Origin: Limisphaerales bacterium | GTDB lineage: Bacteria; Verrucomicrobiota; Verrucomicrobiia; Limisphaerales; UBA11358 | DNA length: 9,341 nucleotides | NCBI GenBank assembly: GCA_003133815.1 | Contig: PKZR01000234.1 | Location: 1-9,341 of the forward strand | Reading direction: 5' to 3' | Shown: positions 5,565-9,341 of the stretch, in pieces | Layout: every line of letters begins with the position of its first letter | How positions within the stretch are numbered: position 1 is the stretch's first letter | Notes under the pieces: model-generated | Told to the model about the DNA's origin: nothing | Seen by the model: only the letters and a program-made list of their open reading frames with translations | The model's database searches: none | Translations under genes and position numbers: made by a program

Positions 5565-7106
5565 ATGGATATTCAGACGAAGGAAATGGCGGACCTTGAG
5601 TCCGAACACAGTTTGCTCCGCACATTGATTAACAATCTGCCCGACATTATTTTTGCAAAAGACCTTCAAAGCCGGTTTATTCTCACAAATACGGCTTGCG
5701 CCCATCAACTTGGAGCCGATTCGGTGGAGGAAGTATTGGGGAAAATGGATGTGGATTTTGTGTCGCCGGAACTTGCATCCCAATATATGGCCGATGAGCA
5801 GGCTTTAATGCGTTCGGGCCAGCCGGTGACAAAAGAGGAGCTTACTCAGAACAAGGAAACGGGCGAAATACGCCGCTCTCTAACCTCAAAAGTTCCATTG
5901 AAGGATCATACCGGCAAAGTCATTGGGCTGATAGGCATTGCGCGGGACATCACCAAGCTCAAGCGCACCGAGGAGTCCCTTGCCCGCGAACGCCAGCTTC
6001 TCCGCACGCTGATTGATAATCTGCCTGATTGCATTTACGCGAAGGACGCCGAGGCTCGTAAAATCATGGCCAATGCCGCTGATCTGAAAAATCTTGGCTG
6101 CAAATCCGAGGCCGAAGCCATCGGCAAAACAGATTTTGATCTTTTCCCAAAAGAAATCGCCGCCAAATTTTTCGCGGACGACCAATCTGTACTGAAGGAT
6201 GGAAAACCGGTCATCAATCGCGAGGAGAAGGCCGTTTTGCAGGATGGCGAAACGCGCTGGCTGCTTACGTCAAAAATTCCATGGCGCGACGCCTCTGGCA
6301 AAATCAACGGACTTGTCGGCATCGGGCGCGACATCACGGAGAAAAAAAATCTCGAGGCGGAAGTCCTGCGCGCCCAGCGCATGGAAAGCCTCGGGCGCCT
6401 GGCAACGGGCATAGCGCATGACCTCAACAACACCCTCGCGCCGGTTTTGATTTCCGTGGAACTGCTGCGCCAGAAGCTTCAGGACGCGGACAGTTTGCAT
6501 GTGCTGGCTGCAATCGAGGCCAGTGCCCGGCGGGCGGCCGACACCGTCAAACAAGTGTTGTCTTTCAGCCGCGAGGCGGAGGGCCGCCGGACATCCGTCA
6601 ATCCCTGCCGTCTTGCCGAAGGCGTTGTTCTAATCATCAAACAGACTTTGCTCAAAAATATCCGCATTGAAACGCAAATTGCTGAAAACCTCTGGTCCAT
6701 TCTCGGCAACCCCCTTCAATTGCACCAGGCACTGCTGAACCTCTGCACCAATGCCGGTGAAGCCATGCCGGAAGGAGGCCAGTTGACGCTAGCCGCGCAC
6801 AATTTCACGGTGGACGCCCACTTTGCCGAATTGCACAACGGTGTCGGCGCTGGGCCGCATGTCCTGTTGGAAGTTTCAGATACAGGTGGTGGAATGGCAC
6901 CGGAAGTGCGTGAAAGGATATTCGAGCCATTTTTCACCACCAAGGAACTGGGCAGGACAAACGTTGGCATGGGATTGTCCACCGCCCTTTCCATCGTCAA
7001 AGGCCACCACGGCTTCATCCTCGTAAAAAGCGAAATTGGCAAAGGCTCCACGTTTCAGATTTATCTGCCCGCACTACCGGACGGCGGCGAAAAGCACGCC
7101 AGTTAA
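5565..7106 (+). CDS. Soluble PAS-PAS sensor histidine kinase
   Basis: A 513-residue cytoplasmic two-component kinase with no membrane segment. Two PAS domains (about 15-130 and 145-258) are alike: both begin LLRTLI.NLPD.I.AKD and end with IG.(A/G)RDIT. A HisKA dimerisation domain follows, with the phospho-accepting H285 in GIAHDLNNTLAP (282-293). The HATPase_c domain shows the N box (LNLCTNAGEAMP, 391-402), G1 box (DTGGGM, 439-444), F box (FEPFFTTK, 453-460) and G2 box (GMGLS, 468-472), so all catalytic boxes are intact. The DLNN version of the H box resembles NtrB-like and related hybrid kinases. Many kinases of this build carry a C-terminal receiver; this one stops just after the ATPase domain, and no regulator gene is nearby. 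The ligand or cofactor of the PAS domains cannot be told. The ATG at 5565 has only a poor ribosome site. Confidence 0.93.
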   Translation: MDIQTKEMADLESEHSLLRTLINNLPDIIFAKDLQSRFILTNTACAHQLGADSVEEVLGKMDVDFVSPELASQYMADEQALMRSGQPVTKEELTQNKETGEIRRSLTSKVPLKDHTGKVIGLIGIARDITKLKRTEESLARERQLLRTLIDNLPDCIYAKDAEARKIMANAADLKNLGCKSEAEAIGKTDFDLFPKEIAAKFFADDQSVLKDGKPVINREEKAVLQDGETRWLLTSKIPWRDASGKINGLVGIGRDITEKKNLEAEVLRAQRMESLGRLATGIAHDLNNTLAPVLISVELLRQKLQDADSLHVLAAIEASARRAADTVKQVLSFSREAEGRRTSVNPCRLAEGVVLIIKQTLLKNIRIETQIAENLWSILGNPLQLHQALLNLCTNAGEAMPEGGQLTLAAHNFTVDAHFAELHNGVGAGPHVLLEVSDTGGGMAPEVRERIFEPFFTTKELGRTNVGMGLSTALSIVKGHHGFILVKSEIGKGSTFQIYLPALPDGGEKHAS

Positions 7107-7212
7107 ACTCCATATCGCTAGTCGGCGGCCAATTCCAAAATTGCACTTAAATTATCATTGCCCGCGCGCGCGGTTTGCCGTAGCAATTGTCAAACTTAAC
7201 GAAAGGTAAATT
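7107..7212. promoter_or_regulatory. Intergenic region with GC palindrome before lemA
   Basis: These 106 bases hold the only plausible place for a promoter of the lemA cluster. A perfect 12-base palindrome CCGCGCGCGCGG lies at 7162-7173. TATCAT at 7153-7158 resembles a -10 element, but no fitting -35 is visible. GAAAGGT (7201-7207) is a good ribosome-binding site, six bases before the lemA ATG at 7213, and supports that start over the in-frame ATG at 7228. No terminator hairpin with a T-run follows the kinase gene. Confidence 0.4.
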
Positions 7213-7854
7213 ATGACAACTGGAATTATGCTTGCAGAACCGTCAACCGTGGCGCTGGTCGGTCTGGGTTTTATCATCGTAATCGTGGTGCTGGCGCTGT
7301 TCATCGGCCTTTTCGTGGTGGGCGTTTATAACAAGCTCGTCACGATGCGCAACCGCTACAAAAACGCCTACGCGCAGATTGACGTGCAACTCAAGCGCCG
7401 CTACGACCTGATTCCGAATCTTGTCGAGACAGCCAAGGGCTACATGGCGCACGAACGCGGCACGCTCGAAGCCGTCACCGCCGCTCGCAACATCGCCTAC
7501 GAAGCTTCAAAAACGGCGGCGGCCAATCCCGGCGATTCGAGCGCGATAAAAAATCTCGCGTCGGCGGAAACCGGACTCGGCGGCACGTTGAGCCGTTTGA
7601 TGATGGTGAGCGAGCAATATCCCGACCTGAAGGCGAACCAGAACATGATGCAGCTCACCGAGGAATTGACCTCGACGGAAAATAAAATTTCCTTCGCGCG
7701 GCAGGCTTACAACGATTCCGTGATGACCTACAACACCGACCGCGAAGTGTTTCCGAGCAATCTCATCGCCGGGATGTTCAACTTCAGCGCGGCGGAATTG
7801 TTCGTCGTGGACAAGCCGGAGCAGAAGGACGCGCCGAAAGTAAGCTTCTCATAA
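7213..7854 (+). CDS. lemA: LemA family membrane protein
   Basis: A 213-residue LemA-type protein with a single N-terminal membrane segment (about 12-38). A long alpha-helical bundle follows and is expected on the outer face of the inner membrane. Family signatures are VYNKLVTMRNRYKNAYAQID (38-57), then KRRYDLIPNLVETAKGY (61-77), and late in the protein LTSTENKISFARQAYNDSV (152-170) with the FPSNLIAGMF stretch (180-189). The molecular role of LemA is not settled, but the gene is often found beside M48/HtpX-type membrane proteases. The same association is seen here one gene downstream. The start is fixed by GAAAGGT six bases upstream. The TMEM43-like gene begins four bases after the stop, so the two are almost surely co-transcribed. 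Confidence 0.95.
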   Translation: MTTGIMLAEPSTVALVGLGFIIVIVVLALFIGLFVVGVYNKLVTMRNRYKNAYAQIDVQLKRRYDLIPNLVETAKGYMAHERGTLEAVTAARNIAYEASKTAAANPGDSSAIKNLASAETGLGGTLSRLMMVSEQYPDLKANQNMMQLTEELTSTENKISFARQAYNDSVMTYNTDREVFPSNLIAGMFNFSAAELFVVDKPEQKDAPKVSFS

Positions 7855-7858
7855 AGCT

Positions 7859-8803
7859 ATGCCACGGCAATTGAAGCGAACTGCAAAGAAAGCTTTTGCT
7901 TGGCTGGTTGGATTTATATTTGTCATCTTCGGAATAGGATTGGTGACGGGTGTGGAAATCTACTGGGCGCGCGTGGTGATTCCAGAACGTGAAAGCCTTG
8001 GCACGGCGGTTTCGGTTTCTCCAGACAAACCTGAATCACAGAACAATGGCAAACTTATCCAGGTCGTCGGCTTATTGGGCGGGTCTGAAACGCTGACGGA
8101 TTCCGAATTCAATGTCGCAGTTGACGCCTTGCGATTGCGCCGCCACGTGTGGATGTGGCAATGGGAGCAGGAAAATGTCCAAAGTAAATCATCGTATGGA
8201 GTGGAGGATTCTCACGGTAAAACGACGACCTTGTTAAATACGAAAACTTACAATTACATGGAGGTGTGGTCCGAAAAACTCATCAACTCGCAATCGTTTT
8301 ACAATTCAGGCCACGACAATCCAACCGAAATGAAAATTCCCGCCCGTGCAGTTTCAGCGACAAAGGTATCTTTGGGCGCTTTTCTCCTTTCGCCGGAACT
8401 TGTGGAACAGATTGACAATTTTCAAACCGTGCCGATAAGCGATAAAAATCTTTCCAGCTTGGATTCATCTCTCCAAATGAAGACAAAACTCGACGGCGAC
8501 GAAATTTATATTGGAACGGATCCAAAACAGCCCGCCATCGGCGATTTGAAAGTCAAATTTGAATATACGCCAGCAACAACGGTCTCAATCATCGCGCGGC
8601 AGGATGGCAATAATTTGTTGCCGTTTGCCGTCACAAAAACCGCCTCGGTCGCGCTACTCCAAGTTGGTTCTCATTCGATTCAGGACATGACTCATCAATT
8701 CAATTCGGACAATATGAAATGGCGGGCAGTCGCCTGGAGCATGGGATTGGTGGCGACTTTGGTTGGCGGCTTGATAATGTTAATTGTCAGAAAATCCAGT
8801 TGA
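7859..8803 (+). CDS. TMEM43/LUMA family membrane protein (short form)
   Basis: A 314-residue protein resembling TMEM43, known in animals as the inner nuclear membrane protein LUMA. One N-terminal membrane segment (about 13-34) is followed by a large non-cytoplasmic domain and a second segment near the end (about 289-309). Family-like features are the block around GKLIQVVGLL (64-73) and DSEFNVAVDALRLRRHVWMWQW (81-102). Also seen are YNYMEVWSEKLINSQSF (131-147), GHDNPTEM (151-158), SLGAFLLS (171-178), and GDLKVKFEY with VSIIARQ (228-247). Animal TMEM43 is about 400 residues with several C-terminal membrane segments; this one ends after the first of that group. Its codon use looks more AT-rich than that of lemA. 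It sits 4 bases after lemA and 5 before the M48 gene. The family call rests on recalled motifs; the function in bacteria is unknown to me. Confidence 0.8.
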   Translation: MPRQLKRTAKKAFAWLVGFIFVIFGIGLVTGVEIYWARVVIPERESLGTAVSVSPDKPESQNNGKLIQVVGLLGGSETLTDSEFNVAVDALRLRRHVWMWQWEQENVQSKSSYGVEDSHGKTTTLLNTKTYNYMEVWSEKLINSQSFYNSGHDNPTEMKIPARAVSATKVSLGAFLLSPELVEQIDNFQTVPISDKNLSSLDSSLQMKTKLDGDEIYIGTDPKQPAIGDLKVKFEYTPATTVSIIARQDGNNLLPFAVTKTASVALLQVGSHSIQDMTHQFNSDNMKWRAVAWSMGLVATLVGGLIMLIVRKSS

Positions 8804-8808
8804 AAGCT

Positions 8809-9341
8809 ATGGATTTTTTTGCGCAACAGGAAAAGACCCGCAAAAAAACCAAGTGGCTGGTCCTTTACTTTATACTGGCAGTCGCGGCGATGATTGTCGC
8901 CGTTTACCTTGCGGCAATCCTGATTTTTTCCGGCGTTCAACTGCATCAGCATCGTTTCAACGAAGAACAGCCGCAGTTCGATTTGTGGAACGCGCAACTT
9001 TTTATCGGCGTCGCGCTCGGCACCATCGCCGTCATTTTAATTGGCAGCAGTTACAAAACCATGGCGCTCGCCGCCGGCGGCAGCGCAGTTTCGGAAATGA
9101 TGGGCGCACGGCTCGTCAGTTCAAACACGGCTGATACGGACGAACGCAAGCTGCTCAACGTCGTCGAGGAAATGTCCATTGCCTCCGGCGTGCCCGTGCC
9201 GCAGGTCTATGTCATGGACGACGAGGACGGCATCAACGCCTTCGCCGCCGGCCACAAACCCGGCGACGCGACCGTCACCGTCACGCGCGGCTGCATGAAA
9301 CTTTTGTCGCGCGACGAATTGCAAGGCGTCATCGGCCACGA
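8809..9341 (+). CDS. M48 family (HtpX-like) metallopeptidase, N-terminal part (3' end outside window)
   Basis: The reading frame from ATG 8809 stays open to the window edge (177 codons plus two bases). It starts MDFFAQQEKTRKKTKWL and has two membrane segments (about 15-41 and 62-80). A cytoplasmic-type M48 domain follows, with MGARLVSSNTADTDERKLLN (98-117), then VVEEMSIASGVPVPQVYVMD (118-137) and NAFAAG (143-148). The last visible residues are GVIGH plus two bases GA, which is the start of the zinc-binding HExxH motif (usually GVIGHEFSH), so the catalytic part lies just outside. Such proteases degrade or clip membrane proteins and act in envelope quality control. The gene starts 5 bases after the TMEM43-like stop, within the sequence AAAGCTATG that also occurs at the preceding junction. 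The membrane layout, with an N-terminal pair ahead of the MGAR block, differs a little from E. coli HtpX, so I assign the family but not the symbol. Confidence 0.92.
   Translation, partial: MDFFAQQEKTRKKTKWLVLYFILAVAAMIVAVYLAAILIFSGVQLHQHRFNEEQPQFDLWNAQLFIGVALGTIAVILIGSSYKTMALAAGGSAVSEMMGARLVSSNTADTDERKLLNVVEEMSIASGVPVPQVYVMDDEDGINAFAAGHKPGDATVTVTRGCMKLLSRDELQGVIGH

Noticed and set aside
7141..7168. TTGCAC at 7141 as -35 of a lemA promoter
   Set aside because: At 16-18 bases spacing the -10 position falls in the all-GC palindrome, so there is no usable -10.

Overview
The window reads as an ordinary chromosomal stretch of a Gram-negative bacterium with moderately high GC. The gene content, weak Shine-Dalgarno signals and protein style suggest a Verrucomicrobiota relative (Pedosphaera/Limisphaera-like). 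That placement is inference; no rRNA or other marker is present. All recognisable genes lie on the + strand. There is no tRNA, rRNA, CRISPR array, insertion sequence or phage gene, and no gene-free gap exceeds about 105 bases.

Layout. (1) 1-945 is the 3' part of nrdJ, a B12-dependent ribonucleotide reductase, closed by a strong rho-independent terminator with a TTCG loop at 965-1006. (2) 1049-4322 is a probable operon: a LOG-family nucleotide phosphoribohydrolase, a 77-residue unknown protein, pabB (overlapping the small gene by 13 bases) and pabC. The last two carry out the steps from chorismate to p-aminobenzoate for folate synthesis. (3) 4322-4400 is an imperfect inverted repeat. It precedes an L,D-transpeptidase (4408-5496) with a membrane anchor, a peptidoglycan-binding domain, a LysM-like segment and a YkuD catalytic domain. 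(4) 5565-7106 is a soluble histidine kinase with two mutually similar PAS domains and no response regulator nearby. (5) 7213-9341 is a tightly packed cluster: lemA, a TMEM43/LUMA-family membrane protein and an M48 metallopeptidase that runs off the window in the middle of its HExxH motif.

The most interesting part is the last cluster. LemA and M48/HtpX-type proteases are frequent neighbours. Here a bacterial homologue of the nuclear-envelope protein TMEM43 sits between them with gaps of 4 and 5 bases, and both junctions carry the same nine bases AAAGCTATG. This suggests a membrane-proteostasis module and gives a testable role for bacterial TMEM43, whose function is unknown to me.

Two further items concern slippage-prone repeats in metabolic genes. 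An A10 run lies in nrdJ, and a 7-base tandem repeat lies in pabB. In each case a one-unit change would truncate the protein before its essential C-terminal part.
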